Positions 9,126-17,546 of a stretch of 64,000 nt of DNA are shown piece by piece (the first letter of the stretch is position 1; each line of letters begins with the position of its first letter). This stretch comes from Holtiella sp036655075 (GTDB lineage Bacteria; Bacillota; Clostridia; Lachnospirales; Cellulosilyticaceae). Both the position numbers and the translations under genes were made by a program. The DNA lies in the NCBI RefSeq assembly GCF_036655075.1, contig NZ_JAVVQU010000001.1, positions 62,001-126,000 of the forward strand, written 5' to 3'. Under the pieces are notes generated by a model that saw only the letters and a list, made by a program, of their open reading frames with translations, was not told where the DNA came from and made no database searches.

Positions 9126-9926
9126 ATGTCTATCCAAAATACTTCTAGAAATGATAATAATCCTGTGTATCCTTTTAATCCTGCCCTTTATAATGAAGAT
9201 ATTGTACTTGTTACAGGTTCTTCTAGAGGAATTGGGCGTGCCATTGCTACACACTTTGCAAGCTGTGGCGCTAAAGTGATCCTAAATGGTGCACACAATG
9301 CCTCTGCTCTAGACGAAACTTGTAAAGCTTTACAGGCATCAGGATATACCGTTACAGCCTTTCTTGGGGATATATCAAATTACCAAGTTGCTCAGGAACT
9401 CTATCAGCACTGCTACAATCAGTTTGGTGATTATCCTAGCATTCTTATTAACAATGCGGGTATTAGTTATGTAGGACTCTTTACTGACACCTCTCCTGCA
9501 ACCTGGAATAAGATGATGACCACGAATTTAAATTCAGCCTATAACTGTTGTCATTTGGCCACGCCCCACATGATTGCGAAGCACAAGGGCTGTATCATCA
9601 ATATTTCCTCTATCTGGGGCAATACTGGAGCTTCTTGTGAAGTTGCTTACAGTACAAGCAAAAGTGCCCTGAATGGCTTTACTAAAGCCCTTGCTAAGGA
9701 GCTCGGTCCCTCTAACATTCGTATCAATGCTATTGCTTGTGGCTGGATTGATACCGAAATGAATGCTCACTTCACCGAAGAAGACCGTAATGCCTTTATG
9801 GATGAAGTCCCTCTGTGTCGTACAGGCAACGTAGAAGAAGTAGCTCAAACCTGCCTGTATTTAGCAAGTTCAGCGGCAAGTTATATGACAGGACAAATCC
9901 TCACCTTAGATGGTGGCCTACTATAG
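9126..9926 (+). CDS. ymfI: SDR family reductase, probable EF-P 5-aminopentanone reductase
   Basis: 266 residues with a Rossmann SDR fold: NADP-binding TGSSRGIG, NNAG, and catalytic Ser/Tyr/Lys in SSIWGNTGASCEVAYSTSK. The SSIWG...GASCEV stretch around the active site is what I associate with B. subtilis YmfI, which reduces 5-aminopentanone on EF-P Lys32, rather than with FabG; many databases would call it 3-oxoacyl-ACP reductase. It has a 25-residue N-terminal extension before the first beta strand compared with typical 240-residue members. Its ribosome site AAAGGAG lies inside the end of nfo, so translation is probably coupled. EF-P itself is not in the window, so the role is an inference from motif resemblance. 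Confidence 0.8.
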   Translation: MSIQNTSRNDNNPVYPFNPALYNEDIVLVTGSSRGIGRAIATHFASCGAKVILNGAHNASALDETCKALQASGYTVTAFLGDISNYQVAQELYQHCYNQFGDYPSILINNAGISYVGLFTDTSPATWNKMMTTNLNSAYNCCHLATPHMIAKHKGCIINISSIWGNTGASCEVAYSTSKSALNGFTKALAKELGPSNIRINAIACGWIDTEMNAHFTEEDRNAFMDEVPLCRTGNVEEVAQTCLYLASSAASYMTGQILTLDGGLL

Positions 9927-9990
9927 ATTAAATACGTATCTAAGAAGGTCTGCTTATAAATACTCTATAGCGGATTTATATATCCTTAAC

Positions 9991-10053
9991 ACATAGAAAA
10001 GAGTGGATACACTAGTGATTTGAAAGTACTAGTGTATCCACTCTTTTCTATGT
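9991..10053. terminator. bidirectional terminator between convergent operons
   Basis: A perfect 26-bp inverted repeat (9991-10016 and 10028-10053) with an 11-base loop; each arm contains an A4/T4 run. It lies 65 bases after the SDR stop, between the rightward nfo operon and the leftward rpsI. The rest of 9927-10327 is AT-rich and I see no gene in it. Confidence 0.85.
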
Positions 10054-10322
10054 ATTAGCCTTATCCCTACTTTATCTTGATTCTATCTCAGTTTTATCTC
10101 TATCTTCATTACCATTTAATTGCATAATGGCTTTATCCAATCAATAAATTCATTTTCAGATAGTCTACCCATTATCCTACCTATAGAATAGTCTAATGAC
10201 TTACCCTACTTATTCTATTTCTAAATACACGAAAGAATAGGCACTCTACATTTATAAGACTAATCTAGGACACATTTTCTTAGCCCTCTTCTATTTTAGA
10301 GCAATATATAATTTTTAGCACA

Positions 10323-10353
10323 TAAAAAGAGAGTATGCATAAGCATACTCTCT
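10323..10353 (-). terminator. terminator behind rpsI
   Basis: An 11-bp perfect stem (10328-10338 and 10343-10353), tetraloop, then five T on the minus strand, 14 bases past the rpsI stop. It is a textbook intrinsic terminator ending the rplM-rpsI unit. Confidence 0.92.
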
Positions 10354-10367
10354 GAAAAAAAACGAAA

Positions 10368-10760
10368 TTAACGTTTTGAGAACTGTGGTGCACGTCTCGC
10401 AGCTTTGAGACCGTATTTTTTTCTTTCTTTCATTCTTGGGTCCCTTGTTAAGAAACCTGCTTTTTTAAGAGCTGGACGGAATTCTCCATCAGCTTGAAGA
10501 AGAGCACGGCTAATACCATGACGGATTGCGCCTGCTTGTCCTGTTGTACCACCACCGAATACATTTACTTTAACATCAAATTTGTTTAATGTTTCTGTAA
10601 GTACTAAAGGTTGACGTGTGATAACTTTTAATGTTTCAAGACCGAAGTATTCTTCGATATCTCTTTTATTGACTGTGATTTTACCTGTTCCTGGTACAAG
10701 GTATACTCTAGCTACAGAGCTTTTACGTCTACCTGTTCCATAATATCTAACTGCTGCCAT
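10368..10760 (-). CDS. rpsI: 30S ribosomal protein S9
   Basis: 130 residues, normal length. It begins with the family motif YYGTGRRKSSVARV and ends in a basic tail closing with SKR, whose terminal Arg touches the P-site tRNA. It follows rplM by 24 bases with its own AGGAGG, the usual bacterial rplM-rpsI pair. The Gly-rich GGGTTGQAGAIRHGISRAL loop is intact. The terminator directly downstream ends the unit. Confidence 0.98.
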   Translation of the reverse strand: MAAVRYYGTGRRKSSVARVYLVPGTGKITVNKRDIEEYFGLETLKVITRQPLVLTETLNKFDVKVNVFGGGTTGQAGAIRHGISRALLQADGEFRPALKKAGFLTRDPRMKERKKYGLKAARRAPQFSKR

Positions 10761-10784
10761 TTATATTTCCTCCTCTCGATACTA

Positions 10785-11219
10785 TTAGTTGAATTTAAGT
10801 TCTACTGGTTTTTGAGCTTCATGATTGTGCTCTGTTCCAGCGTATACACGTAATTTTGTAAGCATTTGTCTACCTAAAGAGTTTTTAGGAAGCATACCTT
10901 TTACAGCGTACATCATAACGCGTTCTGGGTGAGTGTTAAGCATATCACGTGCTTTAGTTTCTTTTAAACCACCAGCGTATCCAGAGTGTCTTCTGTATAA
11001 TTTTTGGTCAAGTTTTTTACCTGTGAATACCACTTTGTCTGCGTTGATTACGATTACATGATCACCACAGTCTACGTGTGGAGTATAAGTAGGTTTATTT
11101 TTACCTCTTAATACTGCTGCAATTTGACTTGCAAGTCTACCTACTGTTTGACCTTGAGCGTCAATTACGTACCAATTTCTTTCAACATTTTGAGCATTTG
11201 CCATATATGTTGTTCTCAT
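10785..11219 (-). CDS. rplM: 50S ribosomal protein L13
   Basis: 144 residues. The family core WYVIDAQGQTVGRLASQIA is followed by KPTYTPHVDCGDHVIVINA and the C-terminal YAGTEHNHEAQKP. The ATG at 11219 is preferred because AAGGAGG lies 7 bases upstream; the ATG five codons later would be too far. It is an early-assembly protein of the large subunit. The gene has its own strong promoter and a structured leader of about 100 bases, which fits L13 feedback control. Confidence 0.97.
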   Translation of the reverse strand: MRTTYMANAQNVERNWYVIDAQGQTVGRLASQIAAVLRGKNKPTYTPHVDCGDHVIVINADKVVFTGKKLDQKLYRRHSGYAGGLKETKARDMLNTHPERVMMYAVKGMLPKNSLGRQMLTKLRVYAGTEHNHEAQKPVELKFN

Positions 11220-11318
11220 ATAATTCCCTCCTTCGGATTCTAGTCTTCGCTAGTTAAACCGTCTATTTAATATAAAATCCGGGGCTATTTGGATTTTATA
11301 AGTGGGCTTATTAACACA
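11220..11318 (-). promoter_or_regulatory. rplM leader, possible L13 autoregulatory RNA
   Basis: Between the predicted start of transcription (about 11318) and the rplM ribosome site the RNA can form AAAATCC/GGATTTT (11272-11298) and CTAG/CTAG (11240-11254) hairpins, the second ending next to the Shine-Dalgarno. L13 leaders are known in Firmicutes. I recognise the position and the folding potential but cannot match the published consensus by eye. Confidence 0.4.
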
Positions 11319-11324
11319 AATTCC

Positions 11325-11353
11325 ATTATAGTATAGGTCATAAAGCCTGTCAA
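11325..11353 (-). promoter_or_regulatory. consensus sigma-A promoter of rplM-rpsI
   Basis: Minus strand: perfect TTGACA, 17-base spacer, perfect TATAAT. It sits about 105 bases before the rplM start. The gap from here to the truA stop (11354-11562) is AT-rich and contains one DnaA-box-like TTATCCACA but no gene. Confidence 0.88.
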
Positions 11354-11562
11354 GATACAACGTTTCATTTATTTATGCACATTTTATCCATTTTACAAAC
11401 CCACTTATCCACATTTTTCTAATTATGTTGTATATAAGTTGTCTTTTGTGTTTATAAATCTAAACTAAACTAGTATTATCCATTTTTCTTCTATTTTTTT
11501 TATACTTATTATCATGATTTAAGATGCTTTGATTAGTACTTTTCCCTGTCTATTTTTCGTAT

Positions 11563-12324
11563 TTACTGCTCCTCATAACGAAGTGTATCATCATAATAGA
11601 CTTCTAATAAAGTTAATCCTTCTGGCGGTGCTGTTGGCCCACCTAACGTACGGTCTTTATTTTCAATCATTTTTCCAATAATAGCTGGATCTTTTTTACC
11701 TCTTCCAACTTCAATTAAACTCCCCGCTATAATACGTACCATATTATATAGGAATCCATTTCCGCATATGTCTATTTGAATTACATCATCAATCCGCCTT
11801 ACTTCTATACTATAGACTGTGCGAACCGTAGTCTTAACTGAACTTCCTGCTGCACAAAAACACTTAAAGTCATGTTCACCCTCAATATACTTAGCTGCTG
11901 CTTGCATTCTAGTTACATCCAATGGGTAAGGATAGAAATAGCTAAAAGGGCCTATAAATGGGTCATTTACAAGGCTTGTTAGAATCTGATAGCGATAGGT
12001 TTTCTTCTTAGCCATATAACGTGGATGAAAATCTGGTTTTACATCTACTGCTTCTTTAACTACGATACTCTTGGGTAACCTACCATTTAAAGCTCGCATT
12101 AGATTTCTACTTGGAATAGTTGTATTCGTATCAATAATACAACATTGACCTTTTGCATGTACCCCCGCATCTGTACGCCCTGAACTAATTACTTCAATTT
12201 TTTCCTTTGTCAGACTGTATAGTGCCTTCTCCAATATTTCTTGAATTGTTTCTGCATTATTTTGTTTTGCAAAGCCATGATAAGTCGTACCATCATAAGC
12301 TACTATGAGTTGTATTCTTCTCAT
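11563..12324 (-). CDS. truA: tRNA pseudouridine(38-40) synthase TruA
   Basis: 253 residues. It isomerises uridines 38-40 in the anticodon arm of tRNAs. The catalytic aspartate is D52 in GRTDAGVHAKGQ, and the family motifs RYQI, NGFLYNMVRIIAG and the C-terminal GLTLLEVYY are present. GAGGAGG lies 4 bases before the ATG. It is the last gene behind ecfA1-ecfA2-ecfT, separated from ecfT by a gap of about 310 bases that contains a hairpin and an eight-copy heptamer array, so it may have its own promoter although I could not find one with confidence. Confidence 0.97.
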   Translation of the reverse strand: MRRIQLIVAYDGTTYHGFAKQNNAETIQEILEKALYSLTKEKIEVISSGRTDAGVHAKGQCCIIDTNTTIPSRNLMRALNGRLPKSIVVKEAVDVKPDFHPRYMAKKKTYRYQILTSLVNDPFIGPFSYFYPYPLDVTRMQAAAKYIEGEHDFKCFCAAGSSVKTTVRTVYSIEVRRIDDVIQIDICGNGFLYNMVRIIAGSLIEVGRGKKDPAIIGKMIENKDRTLGGPTAPPEGLTLLEVYYDDTLRYEEQ

Positions 12325-12347
12325 AGGTCCTCCTCATTTCTCTTTCT

Positions 12348-12403
12348 CTATTTTCTATTTTCTATTTTCTATTTTCTATTTTCTATTTTCTATTTTCTAT
12401 TTT
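12348..12403. repeat. tandem array of eight 7-bp units upstream of truA
   Basis: Eight uninterrupted copies of CTATTTT (AAAATAG on the truA strand) occupy 56 bases, ending 23 bases before the truA start and about 12 bases before its ribosome site. Such arrays change copy number by slipped-strand mispairing. The remaining gap, 12404-12572, shows nothing else recognisable. Confidence 0.95.
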
Positions 12404-12572
12404 CTTTACAGCTTATTTAAGCCTATTACTATTTGCACGTTTCTATCGCTAGTAAATCTCAGCTTCTCCATAATCAATAAGCCTATTCATCGAAGAGTTT
12501 CTCTTCAAAAAAACTGAAAACCTCTTCTCCTATCTCCCTTACCACAACATGAAATACTACTTTCCACAAACG

Positions 12573-12607
12573 AGAGCCTATACTATTTTTCTTTTAGCAT
12601 AGGCTCT
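12573..12607 (-). terminator. possible weak terminator behind ecfT
   Basis: AGAGCCTAT (12573-12581) pairs with ATAGGCTCT (12599-12607), loop 17 bases, 32 bases after the ecfT stop. The T-run is weak, so partial read-through into truA is likely. Confidence 0.5.
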
Positions 12608-12638
12608 TATTTACACTAGTCTACTTAGCTCACGAAGT

Positions 12639-13430
12639 TTAAAGTATGATACACATCACTACATATAGAACACCAAATCCAAATGCTACGTAATCTACTG
12701 ATTTGTATTGGAGTTTATTCAGACGTGTACGTCCTTTTCCCCCTTGATAACATCTAGCTTCCATTGCCATCGCTAAATCTTCTGCTCTTCTAAAAGCTGA
12801 GATAAAAAGTGGTACCATAATCGGTATCATCGCTTTGGCACGTTGCATAATATTACCTGTTTCAAAATCTGCTCCACGTGCTGTTTGAGCTTTCATAATC
12901 TTGTCTGTTTCTTCTAATAGAATAGGTATAAATCTCAAAGATATACTCATCATCATAGCAATCTCATGAGCTGGTACATGAATCTTAGTAAAAGGCATTA
13001 AAAGACTCTCTATACCATCTGTAAGTTGGATAGGTGATGTGGTTAGCGTTAAGAGTGAACTCCCTACTATTAAAAGAACTAATCTCGTTCCCATTTCAAT
13101 AGCAAAGAAAATCCCTTCCCATGTAATGGTTATAAATGCCCATTTAATGATTTCATGCTCACCCGGTGTAAAAAAGACATTGAGTACTACTGTGAAGAGG
13201 AGAATAACCACAATGCTTTTTAATCCCTTAAGCATATATTTAAGTGGTACCTTACTTACGGTTATAGCTAAACCTAATGCAACAACTACTCCCATATACC
13301 CCCATATACTATCAACTAAAAATAAGGCAATAATATAGGCAAATGTAAGTAAAATCTTCGTACGTGGGTCTAACTGATGAACTTTCGAGTCTACTGGATA
13401 GTATTGACCTATGGTAATATCTCTAATCAT
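12639..13430 (-). CDS. ecfT: energy-coupling factor transporter membrane protein EcfT
   Basis: 263 residues, with five or six hydrophobic helices (about 25-60, 70-90, 105-130, 205-215, 245-263) and the two coupling motifs that contact the ATPases: ARG at 184-186 and ARC at 225-227, the latter in place of the canonical ARG. EcfT joins interchangeable substrate-binding S components (vitamins, metals) to EcfA1/EcfA2. It starts the base after ecfA2 stops, so the three genes are translationally linked. No S component is encoded nearby, which is normal for the shared group II module. Confidence 0.96.
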   Translation of the reverse strand: MIRDITIGQYYPVDSKVHQLDPRTKILLTFAYIIALFLVDSIWGYMGVVVALGLAITVSKVPLKYMLKGLKSIVVILLFTVVLNVFFTPGEHEIIKWAFITITWEGIFFAIEMGTRLVLLIVGSSLLTLTTSPIQLTDGIESLLMPFTKIHVPAHEIAMMMSISLRFIPILLEETDKIMKAQTARGADFETGNIMQRAKAMIPIMVPLFISAFRRAEDLAMAMEARCYQGGKGRTRLNKLQYKSVDYVAFGFGVLYVVMCIIL

Positions 13431-14288
13431 CTATCTCACCCCACTCTCAAGATATTGAATGAGCTTCTGGGCTGCTTCTTCTACCGTCAGTACATTATTG
13501 TCTATATCCATTCCCTTTTCCTTCAGTTCATCCATAATATGGCGAATCTGTGGAACACCTAGACCAATCTTTTCTAACTCATTTCTATGTTTGAAAATTT
13601 CTCTTGTCTCACCCGTAAAGGCTACCTCACCTCTATAAAGTACTATGAGTTCTTTTGCATAGCGCGCCACATCTTCCATACTATGTGAGATAAGTACAAT
13701 TGTTAAGTTACTTTCTTCGTGCATTTGCTTTAACTGACCAAAGAGTTCTTCTCTCCCTTTAGGGTCAAGACCTGCAGTTGGTTCATCAAGAATTAAAATA
13801 TCTGGATTCATTGCCAATACACCTGCAATGGCAACACGTCTTTTTTGACCTCCTGAAAGCTCAAAAGGTGACTTTTGCCACAGCTCTTCCTTGAGTCCTA
13901 CTGCTTGTAAGGACTGCTCTATACGCGCTTTAAGAGCCTCTCCTTCTAATCCTAAATTCTTAGGTCCATAAGCCACATCATCATATACGGTCATCTCAAA
14001 TAATTGATACTCTGGATATTGGAATACAAGCCCTACAGACTGTCTAAGCTGCTTCTTATTGGTTCCATTTTGATGGATATCCATACCCTTTACAAAAACT
14101 TGCCCCTCAGTAGGTTTTAAAAGACCATTAAACATCTGAATAAGGGTACTCTTTCCAGACCCTGTATGTCCAATAATTCCTAAAAATGTACCATCTGTAA
14201 TATGCAGATTAATATTTTTAAGGGCTACCTTTTCAAAAGGTGTACCTTCATTATATTTATGGGTTAAATCTTTTATTTTAATTGCCAT
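13431..14288 (-). CDS. ecfA2: energy-coupling factor transporter ATPase EcfA2
   Basis: 285-residue ABC ATPase. Walker A GHTGSGKST at 40-48, Q-loop FQYPEYQLF near 89-97, signature LSGGQ at 144-148, and Walker B LILDEP with catalytic E169. The FQYPEYQLFE Q-loop and AGLDP D-loop are those of the A2 subunit. Its first 16 bases overlap the end of ecfA1. It works as a heterodimer with EcfA1 to drive vitamin or metal uptake through EcfT. Confidence 0.96.
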   Translation of the reverse strand: MAIKIKDLTHKYNEGTPFEKVALKNINLHITDGTFLGIIGHTGSGKSTLIQMFNGLLKPTEGQVFVKGMDIHQNGTNKKQLRQSVGLVFQYPEYQLFEMTVYDDVAYGPKNLGLEGEALKARIEQSLQAVGLKEELWQKSPFELSGGQKRRVAIAGVLAMNPDILILDEPTAGLDPKGREELFGQLKQMHEESNLTIVLISHSMEDVARYAKELIVLYRGEVAFTGETREIFKHRNELEKIGLGVPQIRHIMDELKEKGMDIDNNVLTVEEAAQKLIQYLESGVR

Positions 14289-15127
14289 ATTGCTTCTACG
14301 ACCTCCTCTGTGCTTAGCATAGTCGGATCTAAATCGTATCCTTTTTGTCTAAGTAAATAGATAAGATAGGTTGAATCTGGCACATCTAATCCTATGGCTC
14401 TTATCTGTTCTACATTCTTAAACACTTCTTTGGGCGTACCTGAAAGCATAACTTTTCCCTCATCAATCACCACGATACGATCTGCCAAAATAGCTTCTTG
14501 CATATAGTGGGTAATATGAATGATTGTAATTCCCTGTTCTTTATTTAGCTTTTGCATAGTCTCCATAACTTGTCTACGTCCAATAGGGTCAAGCATAGCT
14601 GTGGACTCATCAAAGATAATACACTTAGGCTGCATTGCAATAACCCCTGCTATGGCAATACGTTGCTTTTGTCCTCCAGATAACTGATTAGGTGATACAC
14701 GCTTATAGTCATCCATCTCTACCGTATGTAGCGCTTCATCTACACGCTTACGTATCTCGCTTGATTCAATGCCTAAGTTCTCTGGGCCAAAAGCCACATC
14801 CTCTTCTACAATAGTTGCAACAATTTGGTTATCAGGATTTTGAAATACCATCCCTACATCTTTTCGTACTTCCCAAATATGTTCACCATGGCTTAAATCT
14901 ATTCCATTCACCCATAATACACCTGACTTAGGTGAAAGAATACCATTCAGATGTTTTGCTAAAGTCGACTTACCAGAACCATTATGCCCAAGTACAGCAA
15001 CAAACTCACCTTCATTAATACTCACACTAATATGATCTAAAGCTAAAATTTTATCTTCAATTTCTCCTTGTTCGTCATGAACATAGTATTCAAATGTTAA
15101 GTCTTGCGCTTTTACAATCTGTGTCAT
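14273..15127 (-). CDS. ecfA1: energy-coupling factor transporter ATPase EcfA1
   Basis: 284-residue ABC ATPase. Walker A GHNGSGKST at 47-55, Q-loop FQNPDNQIVA, signature LSGGQ at 149-153, Walker B IIFDEST with E174 and D-loop AMLDP. The FQNPDNQ and AMLDP motifs identify the A1 subunit. An insertion of a few acidic residues (HDEQGEIEDK, about 17-26) sits in the first beta sheet. It opens the ecfA1-ecfA2-ecfT operon, which lies between rplQ and truA as in many Firmicutes, but the rplQ terminator separates it from the alpha operon, so a promoter is expected in 15128-15305; I could not fix one. Confidence 0.96.
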   Translation of the reverse strand: MTQIVKAQDLTFEYYVHDEQGEIEDKILALDHISVSINEGEFVAVLGHNGSGKSTLAKHLNGILSPKSGVLWVNGIDLSHGEHIWEVRKDVGMVFQNPDNQIVATIVEEDVAFGPENLGIESSEIRKRVDEALHTVEMDDYKRVSPNQLSGGQKQRIAIAGVIAMQPKCIIFDESTAMLDPIGRRQVMETMQKLNKEQGITIIHITHYMQEAILADRIVVIDEGKVMLSGTPKEVFKNVEQIRAIGLDVPDSTYLIYLLRQKGYDLDPTMLSTEEVVEAIWQLK

Positions 15128-15300
15128 GTTCTTTCCTCTTTTCTACTTCACTCCAGATTTCACCTACTTAATAGAATGAGTCACTATGTATTAGCTGGTC
15201 TATACAAAAATTGTATAACTTTGCTGCTTAAATAAATAGGTTATAGTTAATAAAATAACGTGATAATCTACTGATGTAAAGAGCAAATTCTAAAAAAGTA

Positions 15301-15336
15301 TATAGAAAAGGGATTAAGAGCAAATTCTTAATCCCT
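15301..15336 (-). terminator. terminator of the alpha operon behind rplQ
   Basis: An 11-bp perfect stem (15309-15319 and 15326-15336), 6-base loop and T-rich tail on the minus strand, 5 bases after the rplQ stop. It marks the end of the long S10-spc-alpha transcript. Confidence 0.88.
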
Positions 15337-15341
15337 GGACA

Positions 15342-15866
15342 TTAAACTAATTCAATAATAACTTCTTCAGCACCGTCACCTTTACGAGGTCCGATTTTGA
15401 TGATTCTTGTGTAACCACCATTACGGTCTGCGTATTTAGGAGCGATTTCTGAAAACATTTTATCTGCTAAATCAACAGTTTTAGCTTGTCTTCTCTTGTT
15501 TACGTTAACTTCTGTTACAGGGTATAATACCTTTAACATTTGTCTTCTTGCATGTAAACGAGTAGCGCTATCTTTTTTGATTGTTTTTTCTACTTCTTCA
15601 AATACAGTTACTTTTTTACCATCTACGACTTCTTTAACGCGGTTACCGTTAACGTCTTTTTTAGGCACTTTTGCAGTAACTTTTACTTCTTCATAGTTGT
15701 CTTTTTCACGAACAGCCATAGCGATTAAGCCTTCTGCAATCTTACGAATCTCTTTAGCTTTTGGTGTAGTAGTTTTAATCTTACCGTGGTATAAGAGATT
15801 TGTTACTTGATTACGAAGTAATGCTTTACGTCCTGCTGCATCACGACCAAGTTTTCTTTGAGCCAT
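15342..15866 (-). CDS. rplQ: 50S ribosomal protein L17 with internal insertion
   Basis: 174 residues, compared with about 115-127 in most bacteria. The N-terminal LGRDAAGRKALLRNQVTNLL and the C-terminal FSEIAPKYADRNGGYTRIIK are canonical. The additional roughly 45 residues are a charged, Lys/Glu/Val-rich segment (about 50-95) between the two halves of the core. Similar insertions occur in Lachnospirales L17 as I recall them. It is the last gene of the alpha operon, 24 bases after rpoA, and helps line the exit tunnel region of the large subunit. Confidence 0.96.
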   Translation of the reverse strand: MAQRKLGRDAAGRKALLRNQVTNLLYHGKIKTTTPKAKEIRKIAEGLIAMAVREKDNYEEVKVTAKVPKKDVNGNRVKEVVDGKKVTVFEEVEKTIKKDSATRLHARRQMLKVLYPVTEVNVNKRRQAKTVDLADKMFSEIAPKYADRNGGYTRIIKIGPRKGDGAEEVIIELV

Positions 15867-15890
15867 GCCTTAACCTCCTTTAGTTTGTCA

Positions 15891-16850
15891 CTAATCTTCG
15901 CTTGGTTTTAATGCAAATCCAAGCTCTTCAAGTTTTTGGAACACTTCTTCAAGTGATTTACGACCTAAATTACGAACTTTCATCATTTCATCTTCTGTTT
16001 TGTTTGTAAGGTCTTCAACAGTGTTGATTCCCGCACGTTTTAAACAGTTGAATGAACGAACTGAAAGATCAAGCTCTTCGATAGTCATCTCAAGCGTTTT
16101 TTCTTTAGAATCGTCTTCTTTAGTCACCATGATTTCTGCATTACGTGCATTTTCACTTAAATCTATGAAAAGATTTAAATGTTCACTTAATACTTTAGCA
16201 GCTAAACTAACCGCTTCATCTGGTTTTAAAGTACCATTAGTCCATACTTGTAATGTAAGTTTATCGTAGTCAGTTTGTTGACCAACACGAGTATCTTCCA
16301 CCGTAAAGTTTACACGCTCTACTGGTGTGTAACTTGCATCTACAGGAATAACACCAATTGGTAAATCTGTTTTTTTAAGTTTGTTTGTACCAATGTACCC
16401 ACGGCCTCTAGTGACTGTAAGTTCAATATACAAACGAGAGTTTGCATCGCCACTTAATGTAGCAATATGATGTTCAGGATTAAGGATTTCAATCTCAGCA
16501 GGACATTTAATGTCTCCACCTGTTACAATACCTTCACCAGTAGCTTCAATGTAAACTACTTTTGGTTCCATATTATCACTAATGTCTTTAATAGCAAGAC
16601 CTTTAATGTTTAATAGAATTTCAAGAACATCTTCTTTAACACCTGGGATACTACTAAATTCATGTAGTACACCTTCGATTTTAACACTACTAATTGCAGA
16701 GCCTGGAAGAGAGGAAGAAAGGATTCTGCGTAATCCATTTCCTAGGGTTGTCCCGTACCCTCTCTCTAGTGGTTCTACAATAAAACAGCCATATTTACCG
16801 TCAGGTGATATTTCTTTAATTTCAATTTGTGGTTTTTCAAATTCCAACAC
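15891..16850 (-). CDS. rpoA: RNA polymerase alpha subunit
   Basis: 319 residues. The N-terminal dimerisation domain (about 1-230) has YGTTLGNGLRRILLSS-like sequence, and the C-terminal domain (about 250-315) has the helix-hairpin-helix that binds UP elements and activators (LKRAGINTVEDL, RNLGRKSLEEV). The start is a GTG at 16850, 9 bases after AAGGAGG; the next codon, TTG, is an alternative. It lies between rpsD and rplQ as in the standard alpha operon. Confidence 0.98.
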   Translation of the reverse strand: MLEFEKPQIEIKEISPDGKYGCFIVEPLERGYGTTLGNGLRRILSSSLPGSAISSVKIEGVLHEFSSIPGVKEDVLEILLNIKGLAIKDISDNMEPKVVYIEATGEGIVTGGDIKCPAEIEILNPEHHIATLSGDANSRLYIELTVTRGRGYIGTNKLKKTDLPIGVIPVDASYTPVERVNFTVEDTRVGQQTDYDKLTLQVWTNGTLKPDEAVSLAAKVLSEHLNLFIDLSENARNAEIMVTKEDDSKEKTLEMTIEELDLSVRSFNCLKRAGINTVEDLTNKTEDEMMKVRNLGRKSLEEVFQKLEELGFALKPSED

Positions 16851-16901
16851 CCGATAAACCCTCCTTTAATATTAAAATAGTCTTTCGAGGGTGACGAACT
16901 A

Positions 16902-17528
16902 TTACTTAGAGTAAAGCTCAACGATAAGTGTTTCTTGGATATCTGTATCAACTTGATCTCTTGTTGGAACTGCTTTAACAGTACCTTTAAGAGCTTCGAT
17001 ATCAGCTTCTAACCATTCTGGTACAATACGTGAACCTGTTACTTCAGCAATTTGTTTGAAGCGTTCGAAGCTTTTTGCATCTTCTTTAACTTCAATTACA
17101 TCACCAATTTTAACTTGGTATGATGGAATATTAACTCTTTGACCGTTAACAGTAACAAGATTATGACGAACAACTTGTCTAGCTTCTGTACGAGAACGTC
17201 CAAGACCTAAGCGGAAAGCTACGTTGTCTAAACGAAGTTCAAGATTACGAAGTAAGTTTTCACCTGTGATGCCTGGTTGTGCATCAGCTTTTTCAAAGTA
17301 AGCTCTGAATTGGCCTTCAAGAACACCATAAATTCTTTTAGCTTTTTGTTTTTCACGTAACTGTAAGCCGTACTCTGATAATTTTCTTTTTTGTTGACCA
17401 TGTTGACCTGGTGCATATGGTCTTCTTTCAATTGCACAAGCTGCTGTGAAGCATCTTTCGCCTTTAAGGAATAATTTTTTACCCTCACGACGGCATTGTT
17501 TACATTTCGCTCCAATATATCTAGCCAT
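16902..17528 (-). CDS. rpsD: 30S ribosomal protein S4, zinc-binding form
   Basis: 208 residues. The N-terminus has the four-cysteine zinc site C9, C12, C26, C31, which makes it the C+ form of S4 found in many clostridia; the C- form lacks these. The S4 RNA-binding domain LRLDNVAFRLGLGRSRTEARQ follows (about 95-160). It nucleates 30S assembly on 16S rRNA. It is placed between rpsK and rpoA, 18 bases after rpsK. Confidence 0.98.
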   Translation of the reverse strand: MARYIGAKCKQCRREGKKLFLKGERCFTAACAIERRPYAPGQHGQQKRKLSEYGLQLREKQKAKRIYGVLEGQFRAYFEKADAQPGITGENLLRNLELRLDNVAFRLGLGRSRTEARQVVRHNLVTVNGQRVNIPSYQVKIGDVIEVKEDAKSFERFKQIAEVTGSRIVPEWLEADIEALKGTVKAVPTRDQVDTDIQETLIVELYSK

Positions 17529-17546
17529 TTCTATTTACACCTCCTA

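Noticed and set aside
11405..11413. Perfect DnaA-box sequence TTATCCACA between truA and rplM
   Set aside because: One perfect box with only loose neighbours, no dnaA/dnaN and no AT-rich unwinding repeat array; chance in AT-rich DNA is sufficient.
12305..12517. 70-codon plus-strand frame over the heptamer array
   Set aside because: It is mostly the translated repeat (Phe, Tyr, Leu, Ser) and begins inside truA on the other strand.
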